Origin: Ulva prolifera
Lineage: Eukaryota; Chlorophyta; Ulvophyceae; Ulvales; Ulvaceae
Length of the DNA: 64,000 nucleotides
Direction: 5' to 3'
NCBI GenBank assembly: GCA_023078555.1
Contig: CM041199.1
Span: 434,001-498,000 of the forward strand
The position numbers were made by a program, and so were the translations under genes. Below the pieces are notes generated by a model that was given only the letters and a program-made list of their open reading frames with translations, had not been told where the DNA came from and did not search any database. Of this stretch, positions 44,109 through 55,984 are shown in pieces; the stretch's first letter is position 1, and the number at the start of each line of letters is the position of its first letter.

Positions 44109-47007
44109 ATGGCGTCGCCTGAATCTGCAGTGCGGCAGGCCGCGAACGCCTATTTCTATGTAGGAGTATGGATGAGCGTGTCTATAGGCGTTATTCTGTT
44201 CAATAAATGGCTTCTGGCGTTCGCTGGCTTCCCATTCCCAATCACGCTGACGCTCTGGCACATGTGCTTCTGCTCTTGTGCGGGGTTCATCTGTGTGCGA
44301 TTTCTGAAAGTCAGCAAGCGGCTGAACATGTCTGTAGAAGAATATATGACGCGAGTCATGCCGATCGGTGTGCATCCCCTTGCACTGCTGGAGCAACAGG
44401 CCTGGGCCGGAGCAATTCACTTCAGCTGTGCAGGTCTGCTCTATGCCGCGAGCCTCTGGCTCAGCAACTCATCGTATCTGTACCTGTCTGTTTCGTTTAT
44501 ACAGATGACAAAGTCACTGATGCCCGGACTAGTTTATTTCTCCGGCTGCATGCTGGGAACAGAGCGCTTCAGCTCCAGCATTGTTGCCACCATGGTCCTC
44601 ATAGCAGCTGGGGTGGTCGTCTGCGCATTCGGAGAGACAAATCTCATCTTCGGTGGCATGGTGGTCCAGCTGACCGCACTGCTGTTCGAGGCGACCCGCT
44701 TGACTTTGGTCCAGGTGTGCATCTGCAGACTTCAATCACACCTGCTCACACTGTTCGCACAGCAACAAAGTCCTCACATTGCCTCTGCTGAACAGACTGG
44801 TCTGTTCACTGGTCCATGCTGTTCGGCTGGCAAAGCCCGGATTCTGCGCCAGATCTTTCCTAACATGCACACCCCGTAAACACATTGCTCTGTAGCCATG
44901 TTTCAGGCAGTCAGCACAGCGCCCTCGCACGGTTTAGAAGCGTGCGCCGCCACTACCTTGCAGCATGTATCTCTATTTGGTCAGCACACGCCACCTGAGG
45001 CCTCATTCCTGGGCTCGCGCTGGCCGTGGCGAAGCTGACAAGCAGTCAGATGCGGTGCTCTCGCAAGCCCTGCTCCCATGGTCGCCACCTGCACCGGCTG
45101 CACCGCAATTACGTTGCAAGTGTGAGAGTCGCGCGACCGCCCTTCGCCTCGTGCGAGCCACAGTCCAACACAACAGTGCTCCTCAGCAAGGCAGCAGCCT
45201 GCACTCACTCAGCCTGGCACACACTGCGGCTGTGTCTCCTCATAAGGTCGCTTTCCGACACAGCGCCCACACACCCACAGTTGTGCCCATGCATGTTTCA
45301 AATGCCCGCTGAGATCCAAGCAGCCATGCAGCATGGCCTGCACACCTACCCCATCGCCGCCGCAGCACCGCCCGCCCGAGCTGCTCAGCTCCTCACCGAA
45401 GCTCCTCTGCCGGGGGTCCGTGACTCATGCATGCCGCGCACGTGTAGTATATGCTCTTTGCCTCCATCGTTTGACCGTGCCCACCTCCGAGCACAAGACC
45501 CATGCACCTGTGGAGGAGCGCGATCAGTCTGGCTGTAGCGTGTCAGTGCATGACCGCCGCGTTTCTAGCCTCATCAAATATACCCAATAATGCGAATCAC
45601 GCAATAGGATGTCTCAAAGGACTTTGGTTCAAATGCAGTCAAATGAGAGAAGAACAAGGTAGCTCCAACACAACTCATAGCAATAGCAATTCTACAAAAA
45701 TCTACCTTTGTTGTGAATCGCCACCATGTTCACCCGATCAGTAAAGTCCGTACGACTGAACAGAATAAAGTCAATCAGAATCGGCCGGGGCGGAGGACTG
45801 TGACTCTGGAACGCAATCAAATGAGAGAAGAACAAGGGGTACCTCCCGCACGACCAACCCGCAGAAATAGTAATTCTGCCAAGTTCCCAAACACCTGGTT
45901 GTACCCCCTCCAGCTCCAGCCGCGCCGCGGTGCAGGTGCTGATCAACAGCAAGGGCATGAAGATGGACCCCTTCCAGTCCCTCTACTACGTCTCCCCGGC
46001 CTGCCTGTTCTGCCTCGTTGTGCCCTTCTTCATCGTCGAGCTGCCCGGCGTGCGCGCGCTGCTCGCGAACCCCGCGTGGACCTTCCGCCCGTCCGTCTTC
46101 CTCGCCAACGCGTTCACGGCGTTCCTGCTCAACCTCGCGGTGTTCCTCCTGATAGGGAAGACGTCGGCGCTGACGATGAACATCGCGGGCGTCATCAAGG
46201 ACTGGACGCTCATCTACAGCTCGTACTCCGTGTTCAAGGCGCCGGTGACGGTGCTCAACCTCGCGGGTGCGCACCCCCCCCCCCCCCCCCCCCCCCCCCC
46301 TCCCACCCCGGCACTCGCTTTCACCGCCACGCCTATGCATGGCTGCGCTCAGCCGGGAGTGAGAAGCCGGTGTGACTTGTAGTGGTAGCTGTGCATACTT
46401 TGTTGCGTTGTGTGTGTGTGTGTGCTATAGGCTGGTGAATACACTGTCGCGCAACGCAAGCACCCGCGCTGCGGCAGTTCCTTAGCGCCAAATTGCGTGT
46501 ATCAGGTGCGCTGTGCAGCCATTCCTGGCGTGACCGGTCACCCAAAAAACCTGGGACGGAGGGCAATGGCATTTGGCCATGGAATCGCAATTTGGTGGGT
46601 TTCGACTGGTCTTTGCAATCTGGTTCCTGTCAAACTGCAATGGTGGCTGGCCATGAAAGTACCAGCCACGTGAGCTATGGCTGCAACATGCCATGCTGTT
46701 CCCACTGCTTATCGCTGCCTAATCCCGAAACAGTGACGTTGAGCACGCAGGCTACATCTTCTGCTGCTCAGGGGTGTTCATCTACCAGTACTTCAAATAC
46801 CAGGAGGTGCGGAAGGGCATCAAGGGCCACCCCGCGCCGCCCTCGGCGGCCGTCGAGGCGAGCGGCAGCGGCGGCACCAGCGGCGGCACCAGCGGCGACG
46901 CGGACGGCAGCAGCATCAGCCTCGCACGCTCCAAGGCCGCCGTGCTCAGCGAGATGCGGCAGATCCAGCACGAGCTGTCTGACCTAGAGCGGCGCGGCAC
47001 GAAGTGA
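44109..47007 (+). CDS. sugar-phosphate/nucleotide-sugar transporter, KT/TPT family
   Basis: Exons 44109-44367, 44434-44714, 45936-46266 and 46751-47007 give 375 residues from an ATG (MASPESAVRQ). About ten hydrophobic segments are predicted by eye, as in the drug/metabolite transporter superfamily. Diagnostic stretches are ILFNKWLLAF, ITLTLWHM, the spliced IGLLYAASLWLSNSSYLYLS, FIQMTKSLMPG, LVQVLINSKGMKMDP and GVIKDWTLI. These place it with plant At3g14410-like sugar-phosphate/phosphate translocators of endomembranes; the substrate is not predictable. The C-terminal 60 residues are hydrophilic with a Gly/Ser/Thr linker and a short coiled stretch (EMRQIQHELSDLE). Intron 1 is 66 bp, free of stops and divisible by three, so retention would insert 22 residues. 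Intron 3 starts GTGCGCA followed by C27. A G22 tract follows the stop by 20 bp. Confidence 0.92.
45639..45888. repeat. direct repeat pair within transporter intron 2
   Basis: A stretch starting TCAAATGAGAGAAGAACAAG occurs at 45639 and again at 45827 (188 bp apart). Each is followed by a diverged 45-bp extension (GTAGCTCC and GGTACCTCC, then AATTCT). Intronic, non-coding. Confidence 0.7.
46274..46300. repeat. C27 homopolymer at transporter intron 3 5' end
   Basis: Begins eight bases after the exon end at 46266 (donor GTGCGCAC...). Twenty-seven uninterrupted C in the sense strand. Confidence 0.9.
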
Positions 47008-47026
47008 GGCGGCGGGGAAAGGGGGA

Positions 47027-47048
47027 GGGGGGGGGGGGGGGGGGGGGG
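47027..47048. repeat. G22 homopolymer just past the transporter stop
   Basis: Starts 20 bp after the stop codon ending at 47007 and would lie in the 3' untranslated region. Confidence 0.9.
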
Positions 47049-48877
47049 TGCCTCTCATTGCTCCTTAGGTAGCAGCTGCACACGGCACAGGGTGTCAGGC
47101 ACGCTGCCGACAGCCTACAGCAAGAGGCGCCGCCCGGTGTCTGGTGGGTCAAGCGTCCCAGCGGAGCTGGGACGGCTCCCCTGCAGCCATGCCCGCGGCC
47201 CCTGCAGCCATGCCCGCGGCCCCTGCAGCACTGCGGAGGTAGTCGTGTGGGGCAGTGTAGAGGCGACAGGGCGGGGGCTGCCGCATGCATGCCGTGTTGC
47301 AGAGAGACCCGCACAGCACAGCACAGCACGTCCGCATGGCATCGATTGTGGCATCTTGCACGTCGCACGATGGTGCCTGTGCTGGCCTGACGGCCCGAGA
47401 GGGGAGATGCTCAGGCTGCCGACTTGCATGGATATATCACCAGGCGCTGGCAGTGTGTTGTGGAGCTGTGGCGAGACCTGAGCGGGAGGGGTGCGTCTTG
47501 CACATGCATGCGCCACGACGTCGCCAGTGCGGGATGCCTGATCTGCACGTGGCGAGGTTACAGGGCACCACTGCCGACGCAGATCCGAGGGCAGATCCCA
47601 GCAGGGTTCGGCGGGATCCATCGTTCCATGAGGAGTGTTTCATTGCATGCGTCAGGACCCTTGTGGGACGGGCAGCCGTCGTCGGCGGACGTGTGCAGGC
47701 AGGGTTCGCTCCCTCAGCCGCAGCCACTGCAAGTGGGCGCCACAATTCTGCCGACAAGCCGCATGGATCGACATCCTGCTTCCCAGGGGTGGGCGTCACA
47801 GTGCCCTCGTTTGCCAGAGTATAGAGAAGTAGATGGGTAGATATGCGGGCTCGACATGGCATCAGCACAGCTTGTGTGTCTGCGCTGACCTCAGTGTTCA
47901 GGAAGAGCTGCTGCTTCGTGTCATACACTTGTGTGGGATGAAGGATGGAGCAGTGTGGTGCCGGGGAGGTTGCGGAGCACGCCCAGGCGCCAGCACGTGT
48001 TGAGTTGAGACACTCTGCATGTTCAAGAGTGTTGTGGATGTGATGCCCTCATTAATGAAGTCATGTCCCGTGGAGCAAGCGGCAGGCTGCCGGCCACATG
48101 TGGCATCGTGGAGCTGAGCGTGCGAACGCATCTAGGCCGAGCAAGGTCGGCTTTGGATGCATACGTGTCACACGTGTTCCAAGGCATGCAGCACTGCCAG
48201 AACGTACAACAACATGTGTAAATTGCAGAGAGATAAGCACCATTGCGAATCTGTCTGCTGCGCACTGGCCGTGCCAAATTGGGAAGAAGCTCAATGCACC
48301 CAATTGTAGACCGTCTGAAGTAGGTCTCACTACATTCCCGAAACCAGTGTTCACTCATGTGACGATGTCTTTACAGCATGTCAGGTGGAAGGCATGGCCT
48401 AGACACGTGACATCATCTACTGGGACACTGAGACCAGCGTGGCCTTGGTGGCACACGCATGCGATCGGATGATCAGAGACGTGCGGTGCTGATACAACTT
48501 GTTTGCCGTACCAGCGCTCGCCTGATGTCACGGAGTGTTGATCAACACTGCACCTCGACTGTGGTGGGCCTTTCGGACACCTGTCAATCGATTTGATCTG
48601 ACCATGTCTACCCCACCTGATCAGCAGATCCCGTGTGACTTCCACTGCAGTCTCTGGAAGCGGATTTGATGAATCTGCTGGTTGAGGAGCTTCTGGGCTC
48701 AATGCTGTCACAGATAGACGCCGGCTACGATAGTGCAGGTTGATTGTGTCTGACAGGCATGGGAATACTCATGTTGCTGAGGTAGCCACTGACTCGTGCC
48801 TGCCTTGAAGCATTCTTCTCCAGCGGAGTTGATTTGTGCGGCTTGGTGCGTGGCTTGAGACTGGCTTGGATGCGGAT
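47049..48877. other. intergenic, no gene seen
   Basis: Contains a 21-bp tandem repeat (CCCCTGCAGCCATGCCCGCGG, units at 47178 and 47199, partial at 47220). The frames at 47285-47840 and 48023-48711 have no domain resemblance, unfavourable Cys/His-rich composition and no consistent splice structure. Confidence 0.45.
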
Positions 48878-50008
48878 TCATGGTGCGGGCTTGGGTCGGA
48901 TGAGCTGCTTCAGAGCATCTGCAGCGGTGATTCCCCATTCCTCATCGTAGCTGACGATCCGGTTCCCCTGATCTGGGGCGTACGTGAAAGTTGTCTGACC
49001 CTTTAGATCCAGAGCCGGTTTCCATGGGAACCGGAAGTCTCCTGCATGCTAGTTCGCCATGTGGAGCAGCATCTGGCTGTGTGATGAGCCGATGGAATCT
49101 GACGAAGCGTCACTCCTGGTTTGAAAGCATACATTAGGAGCTAGCTGGATGATTGTACACTATCCCGGGCTCTGGCACGCAGTGCTCCACAGGTGAAGAG
49201 CGTCTGATCAGAAGAACACATGGCTGAACAGCTGGGTGTGTGCAGCGATAGCATGGACACGACATTGCGAACACAACAGCCTTGTAGCTCACTTAGAACA
49301 CAGCACAGCAGGTGAGTGTTCTGCACCTGTCATGCGCCAGCTTGCGACCACCTTGCACGCCTCCTCGTCAAGTTCACAGCTGTAGAGCTCCACATTGTAC
49401 TTGTCTACAAGCCTGTCAATGAACCACCTCAGCGACTCGAGATTGCGTTGAAAGGTTGCCAAGCCTTTGAACGATATCGTGGGGTCCGTGAATGTGCAAT
49501 CGTCGGCGTAGATGTCCACATTGATGTCGCCTGTCCAGAGGTAGTCGTTCTCGGTGAAGTCTCGCTCCACGCCTGCAGTGACAGTGTGCCTGATCGCCAT
49601 GGACGCTTGTCGCTGTGCAAGCGAGTTTGCTATGAAGAGCTCGCATGCCGCTGGGCTTCACGCCATGGATCAGGACGGCGCTTGCACTAATTTGTGTTGC
49701 GTGGAGACGCTGCTGCACGGAGCCATGCTGAAGCCGCGTTGCCCACCTGTGCGAACATCTTCAGGCTTCAGCTCAATGCCGGAGCTTCGTTTGATAACAT
49801 CAGTCTGCGCCGGAATCACCAAGTTGACAGCTGCAGTCAAGCCCGACACGATTCCCTTCGACACTCGGCTGGACGGTGACTGGTCTTCAAAGTTAGATTC
49901 CGACCTAAACTTATCGAGCTCAGCACGGCAGATGCAAGTGTTTCTTCTTCGTCGAAGTGCCAATGCACTGCTAGCGCGGACCGCAAGTGTGTGCGTTGTA
50001 CAGGGCAT
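48878..50008 (-). CDS. DUF2358 protein, NTF2/SnoaL-like, probable plastid
   Basis: Three exons (50008-49747, 49572-49327, 49041-48878) with phase-1 introns give 223 residues. The N-terminus MPCTTHTLAVRASSALALRRR is basic, Ser/Ala-rich and lacks acidic residues, as in a chloroplast transit peptide. The fold region has the DUF2358 hallmarks: YLWTGDINVDIYADDC, TFTDPTISFKGL, FQRNLESLRWFID, KVVASWRM, DFRFPWKPALDLKG, and at the end NRIVSYDEEWGITAADALKQL. The family is found in plants, algae and cyanobacteria; its biochemical function is unknown and it is related in fold to NTF2/ketosteroid isomerase. Length and motif order are complete. Donors are GTGGGC and GTGCAG. The start codon is 53 bp from the end of the next same-strand frame (50062-50682). 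Confidence 0.9.
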
Positions 50009-50061
50009 TGTGGACCAGTGTTCGAATTTTCAACTGACCATCATTATGAATTGTCGGAGGG

Positions 50062-50682
50062 CTAGCCGACAGACGTTGGCAGATAGTTTTTTTTGTGTTG
50101 GGCGTAGCCGACGAAGCCACCTTGGTACGTGATTATGTGTCGTTGGTGATCACGGAGTTTTACACATTTGCCACTGTCACTACTTCTGGCTCGGACCCAA
50201 ATAACGACCGCGCACAGGTGCCATTTCATATCCACAAGCACAACCTGTTTTCCAGAAATACATGTACAAGCTATACATCTGACGTAGCTCTTTCTTGAGT
50301 CAGCTCCACCGGGTGGTTCCACTCGTTCCAAGTATCGCCTGTAGTTTGCAATGTCGTCACGGCGTCGTCTGGCAGCTTGTTTCTTCCCATATTCGCCAAC
50401 GTCCTCGACATTCTCCTGATCCGAATCATCATTGCCATCAGTAACTTCTTCAGTTTGCGGTTGGCTGGCTGCTTCTTGCTTCTTGCGTATGTGCGCTTGG
50501 CGAGTCGACGACGGGTCCACCGGCCTGCCAAGCTTTTGGCGAGTCTCCAAGTGGACGACCTTGTTTGCGCCACCAAAGAAACTAGAAATTGAATTGCAAA
50601 GAGGTCTCTTCGTACACTGGCTGCGCCCCGAGGACGGACCAGCTTGCAGCGAGCTAGACGGGCTGAAGGCGTCGTGCTCCAT
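50062..50682 (-). CDS. hypothetical protein, 206 aa, lysine/arginine-rich
   Basis: An ATG-initiated frame (MEHDAFSPSSSLQAGPSS). Its first 140 residues look genuinely coding: FFGGANKVVHLETRQ, RKKQEAASQPQTEEV, an acidic DGNDDSDQENVEDV stretch, and KKQAARRRRDD resembling a nuclear localisation signal, then ANYRRYLERVEPPGG. The last 60 residues are Cys/Val-rich and may be intron read-through past about 50275. A shorter protein with a further exon is therefore possible. No domain recognised. Only 53 bp separates it from the DUF2358 start codon on the same strand. Confidence 0.4.
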   Translation of the reverse strand: MEHDAFSPSSSLQAGPSSGRSQCTKRPLCNSISSFFGGANKVVHLETRQKLGRPVDPSSTRQAHIRKKQEAASQPQTEEVTDGNDDSDQENVEDVGEYGKKQAARRRRDDIANYRRYLERVEPPGGADSRKSYVRCIACTCISGKQVVLVDMKWHLCAVVIWVRARSSDSGKCVKLRDHQRHIITYQGGFVGYAQHKKNYLPTSVG

Positions 50683-51263
50683 GCTGACGCACAAACACGC
50701 AATGCAGCCTTGCTCAGGTTACAACTTTTACCCGCCACTCGTGTCAAAACGTTTATATGTGTGGCGAATCCTAGCCGCTCATAGTCTCGATTCAACTTAT
50801 TTATTTGGCGGTGGCTAGCCGCACAAACAGGTCAAAATCTTTATATTTGGCCGACCAAATGTTGGATTACTTATTTTTGAGCGGCCTCTAAACGACAGCT
50901 TCCCCAATATTCGAACACTGTTGTGGACTAGATGTTGCTGCAGGTTAATGGACGACACGCTAGAACGGACATCAGTCACCTGGGCCAGCACGTAGCGCAC
51001 AATGTGTTCATTGATGCGACGCTAAAGACCATTGAATTGCATGCCGGCCGAAGCAAGTCCGTGGCATGGCGTCGACGCGTTCGCCCAGGAGTCAAAGAAA
51101 CCGCTGGGGCACTTGCCGGTACCTCAGAGCACAACAGATGCACGCGCACACTTGCAGCTGAGACATGAAAGAGCAGAGATGCCAATCACTGAACAAGCAA
51201 ATCCTTGCACATGCAACATCCTCAGTCCACGACCATGCCCCACCCCGCTTGAGAGACTCTTCC
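50683..51263. other. intergenic, no gene seen
   Basis: AT-richer stretch (50740-50900, with TTTATATTTGG and TTATTTATTTGG) upstream of the minus-strand hypothetical gene and downstream of the long Pro/Ala-rich gene. A promoter here is plausible but not demonstrated. Confidence 0.4.
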
Positions 51264-54200
51264 TCAACGACGCACGATAAACAAATTCCCATCTGCGTCC
51301 TGATCATACACCGCAGCCATGTCCAGATCTTCAATTCGCCAGGCCTCTGCCTCCTTCTTGCCAAACTTGGTTTCACCTGCAAGAATCGCCCCACACAGCC
51401 GCTCCCCAGCACCCTCCACCCCTCCATCCGCGGCAATGCGCCAAGTGTACTCAGCCACACCAAGCCCCACCCAATCCCGCCCCACCGCAGCTGCCTCAGC
51501 CCTATTCCGCACATCCCGGCCATCCCCCAAACTCACTGAATGCTTACCGAAACGCCCACTCGGGGGCGCCCGCCGCAAGCGCCCGCCCTCCACACATGCC
51601 TCCCACTCCTGTAGCTCCGCGGCTCGATCGTACCGCGGCCTCGGCCGCAGCGGCGCAAGGGTCAGCTGGACTGGCGCCCCTGTCCCCACCCGGCGCGCAC
51701 CGGGACCGATCCCTTCACGTACCCCACTCACAGCCCCACAGCCTCCCATGCTCCCACCAAGGCCACCTCCCGCGGCAGGGTTGACTGCAGCAGCGCCCTC
51801 TATCGCGCACCTGCCCACCGCTGCGGCGGCACCACCACCGCCGCACTGCGGGACATGTGCTGGTTGATGCTTTCCCATGTGGGTTCCCGGCTGTCCGGGC
51901 GTACTAGAGATCACCGCAGGGTTCCGTGGAGGTGCGGCCAGGAGCAGGCGCTCAGAGGCTGACAGACCCGCGGCGCCGCCGCAGCACAGCTCCCCCGCGG
52001 CACGCCGCACGGCCGCCAGCACCGGGCCCCCACCAACCCCGAGCCCCCGCACCTCCTCATCCGTGGCCCGCAGCACGAGCACGGCCGTCATGCGGTGCCG
52101 CCGCAGCGCGGCGGCGGCAGCGGCCATCGCCGCTGCTGCCGTGGGGTGGCCTGCTGTGGCGACGGCGGCTGCGAGGCGCTCCACGTCGGCTGTGCTATCC
52201 TCCAGTAGCGCCTTGAGCCGCGGCCATGCTGCACGCAGCGACCCCGTACCGGCCGGGCTTGCGGGTGGCTGCACGATCCGCCGCGGCAGCACCTTCTGCA
52301 AGTCTGCAGTGCGCGCATCAACCGGCACAGTATTGCCAACAGCACCCATGTTCTCATCAGCTGCGGCGCAGTCCGTTAACGTACGCTTGGGGTTTGGGCC
52401 GGCGCTGACGGGGGCACCATGCATGCGGGGGAGCGCTGCTGCGGTTCCCGGCAGCGCCTCTGGCGTCAGGGTCGGCTGTGCCGCCCGTGGCATGCATGGG
52501 CTTCGAAATACTGGGGTTGGCAAAGCATACGAACCACCTTTGCCCACCTCAGACACTCCCCCCGCAAGGGTACAGCCTGTGCCAACGACCTGGGCACCAA
52601 CAAGTGGCTGCACCAGCGCCCCTCCTCCCTGCGCTGCACCCTGAAGCTGCGGAGACATATCGGTCGCCGCGCTGGGTGCTGGGGGTAAGGGCGAAGGGCC
52701 CGGAGAGCCCAGCAGCGACAGCGCAGACATGCACCGGGGTGGCTCGAGGGTCGCGGGCGGCCGCGATGGTGGCATGCGGGCCGGCGCCGATGCATTCGGC
52801 GGCTGTCGCATTGCGGCCGTGCTGTGCCGCACCGCCGGCATGCTGCGCGCTGTGCCGGGGCCAGCGGCGGGCCGGGGCGTGGCCTGCTGCGGGACTGTGC
52901 TGGGGGTTGCTGAGGCTGCCGCTGCCGGGGGCTGTTGAGGCCGGGATGTGGACCTTTGCTGGTGGTGGTGGCGCTGGCTGTGTATGGTCGCGCTCGGCCA
53001 CACAGGTGGCGTGGTCGGTGGCCCCGGACCTCGCTGCGGTAAGTGCGGGGGGCATGCATGTGGCCTGCTCTGCTGAACTGCGGTGACAGCACTTATAGAT
53101 GCGGCCTGTGAAACGGCGATCGTCGCGGCAGGAGGTGTGTGTCCAGCGTGCTGGGCGTGCTGCACACCGGCAGCAGGCTGCATCCATGCTGCGTGCTGCG
53201 GCCCCGGGACCGCAGGGCTGACATGAGGCTGGGCAGCTGGCCGCATCTGCGATGGATGTTGCGAAGCTTGGGCTGCGGAACTGGGATGGGGTGGACCAAC
53301 CGGCCGCATTTGGGGCTGCGATTGGCGCTGTGAGGCTTGATGGTGCGGTGCCGCCGGCACATGCTGGCTCTGCTGTGCCCACGGCCGCGCAATCGGGGAC
53401 GGCGCCGCGCCGGCTGTTGCGGGGCCCGCGCCGCGTGCTGGGGGTGTCTGCCGTGCCAACGGTAGCCGTGCTGTGCTCCCTGCGCCACCCGCAGCCACTC
53501 CGCCCCGTGGTGCCGCATTGGCATTGTCGGTGGAGGGACTGCCGGGGGGGTGCGGGGTACCAGCAAGCTGCACGTGCGTGGCGCGCACGTCCCCTGCAGC
53601 AGGAGCAGATTGAACGGCACGCATGGAGCACGCATGAGCCGCTGGAGCTGCCGGGCCCGGCCCGCCTTGGGGACACTGCGCAGCTCCGAAGTTGTCTGCC
53701 ACCACCGCCACCGCTGGCCCAGCGCTGCATGCATGCTGTTCCCCGCCGGATGATGCGGTCAGAGAAGCGGGCTGGTGGCGCGCGGCGGTGGGTGTGTGGG
53801 CGGCAGGGCCGGAAGGGCTTCCTGCGGGGCGTGCTGTGGCTAGAGGGGTGAGCCGATGGCGCGGGGCGGTGGGTGTGAGGGCGGCAGGGCGAACAGGGGT
53901 GCCCGCGAGGCGTGCTGTGGCTGCGTGAGGGTGCGCCATCGGCGTACATTTCTGCACGACTGGCGGCGCTGCTGCTGGGAGGCCATGCATGCTGGCGCCG
54001 CAGGGCTGCTGGGATGAGGGCCATCCTGAGTTTGGCGGAGTGGGGAGGCATGTGAGGACGGAGGGGGCACGGGGCTGCGGCATAGGTGGCTGAGGGGGTT
54101 GCGCGTGGGGCGCACCATTCACGCGGGTTTGATGCTGAGAGATGCCGCCACAGGTCAGATGAGGCGACTCTGGGACCCACTTCTGTGACTGAGAGGCAGG

Positions 54201-55872
54201 TTGAAGGTGATATAGCACCATAGGGCGGGGGTTGTCGGGCGGCTGATGTGACGCCGGAATCTGGGGCCGGGCCTGGGACCCCCGTGGACACGCGACGGTG
54301 ACAGGGGGGTTGTGCTGCTGTGTGGGGTGCACCTGTAGTGGCACTATACCATGCTGCTGCAGGGGCGGCGTTGTGAGTGGTGGATGCGCCGCAGGGTGGG
54401 AGCTACAGCCAGTGGGAGGGATGGCACATCTTGCTGGCGTCGCTGCAGGGGCTGTGGCTGCAGCTGGGATGAAGGGTTGGGTCTTCCGCGGGCGCGGGTG
54501 GGTTGCAGTTGCGGAGCCTGGGTGAGAGTGTTGCAGGTGGGGCTGACTAGGTGCACTGGGAACAACGGGTGTGGAGAATGGACGACATGGCGGAGGCCTT
54601 GCCATGCTGACAGCGCCACAGGGCGGCGACCGTCTGTCGTAGCTTGGAGCTTGCTGGTTGTAGCTGGGCCGAGGAACGTGGACTGTGCTGCTGTGCATGG
54701 GAGTGGTGTTGCTTGGTCCGTAAGCTGCAGCAGAAAATTACTGTTAGTGCGGCTGCACAGAAGCGGTCGCATTGTGCCACCTTGATAAACTGTGTTCAGG
54801 TGCACAATGATTTGCAGAAAGTGGGCTGGCATATTTAGCTCACCTGATGCTGGTGCGGCGGTGGGGATGGTTGGTCCGTGCACTCGCTGTGGTAACAAGG
54901 ACGGCCCGTTTGGGAGGCCGAGCTTCTCGCCCGCTGGGTGGAAAGAATTGAATTTTGACGAATATAAATTAGAATGTGGATGTTGTAGCGAGGTCGGACC
55001 GCCCTTGGCGCAGTCCAGCGGGCTGTGTATATCGCGACCAAGAGGTTGAGGTGACGCAGCGCCCGGTGCCGATGCCTGAATTCCACGGATCCCTACATGC
55101 ACAGATGACCCAATACAGTAATTGGTCTCAACTAAGTTCTTAGAGCGTATGCCGTCCTGGCGCTGGATCTCTTCGTCGACCGACAGGTAACAGTGCTACA
55201 GCTGGCTTCGCTAGCCCAACACTGCTGGCGCACACACCTGTCACCGGCACCGCAGGTCGATGTAGTCTAGATAGTCGCTTCATTCCCGGGCGTCCTTGCA
55301 TGGACGTTGGTGCGGGGACTGTAGCGCTCGGGTGCGACATGTAGTGCGTCGAGCTGACGTCGGTTTCGACCAAGCCTTGCCTTGCCTGACAGCTCGACGG
55401 GCCTGAATCATCCTCTGTCCTTTGCCTTTTTCGTGTTGGAAGTGGATCTGAGCTACCTTCTTCGTCTGAATTGCTTTGACCGTGGACAATTGGCATGTCG
55501 AGAGCCGCATGGTCCAGCTTGTCAGCTTGCCTCAGACACAGCAACATGGGACAGCGGCATGCAGATATCGGAATGTGATCCAATTGGTCTACAACAAATC
55601 TGGGTGTAAGTTGTCCAGTTGGCCATGCGTGCGCTCCTGATGAGCTGCCGCGCACACAGCACGGAACGCAGGCGACACTCCTTGCCGATGCCCGACTCCA
55701 CTAGTCTCAACACGGCTTCATCTGTCTTGCCACTGTCCTCAATTGATGCCATAGAGCACCCCTGCTCAAAATTCCACGGATCGTGCGTGCAGTGCACAAA
55801 TACTCGGCTAACAAGCGTGGCGGACGGGGCTCGAAAAGGTTGCCGGCGATCCGCGAAGATGCCATGACACAT
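51264..55872 (-). CDS. long Pro/Ala/His-rich protein with conserved-looking C-terminus
   Basis: Tentative exons 55872-55656, 55588-55245, 55195-54844 and 54724-51264 join in phase to about 1,457 residues. The junction at 54844/54724 (GTGAGC donor, CTGCTGCAG acceptor) is well supported. The 49-bp intron at 55196-55244 is only a guess. The N-terminal exon is globular (CTHDPWNFEQGCSMASIEDS). Next comes a nuclear-type acidic and basic stretch (SNSDEEGSSDPLPTRKRQR), then about 750 residues of Pro/Ala/Gln/His-rich low complexity. Near the C-terminus an alanine-rich helical block ends TDEEVRGLGVGGGPVLAAVR, suggestive of a SAM-like fold. The last 100 residues are ordered (SGRFGKHSVSLGDGRDVRNR, WEACVEGGRL, GETKFGKKEAEAWRIEDLD, final YDQDADGNLFIVRR). 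No family recognised; a nuclear scaffold or RNA/chromatin-associated role would be speculative. Confidence 0.6.
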
Positions 55873-55984
55873 ACTGCCACAAATTGCCTGAGTGTTCACA
55901 GCAGCATGAAGTCAAGAGGATACTTTACAGGTTGCTGAAAACGATCACATTGTAAATCAGCTGTTTTGATTTGTTTGAGGCCAG

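Noticed and set aside
47285-47840. Overlapping plus-strand frames after the transporter
   Set aside because: No domain resemblance and a 21-bp tandem repeat inside; treated as intergenic.
48023-48711. Minus-strand frames downstream of DUF2358
   Set aside because: Lie beyond the DUF2358 stop, Cys-rich and without splice logic; the DUF2358 model ends cleanly at 48878.
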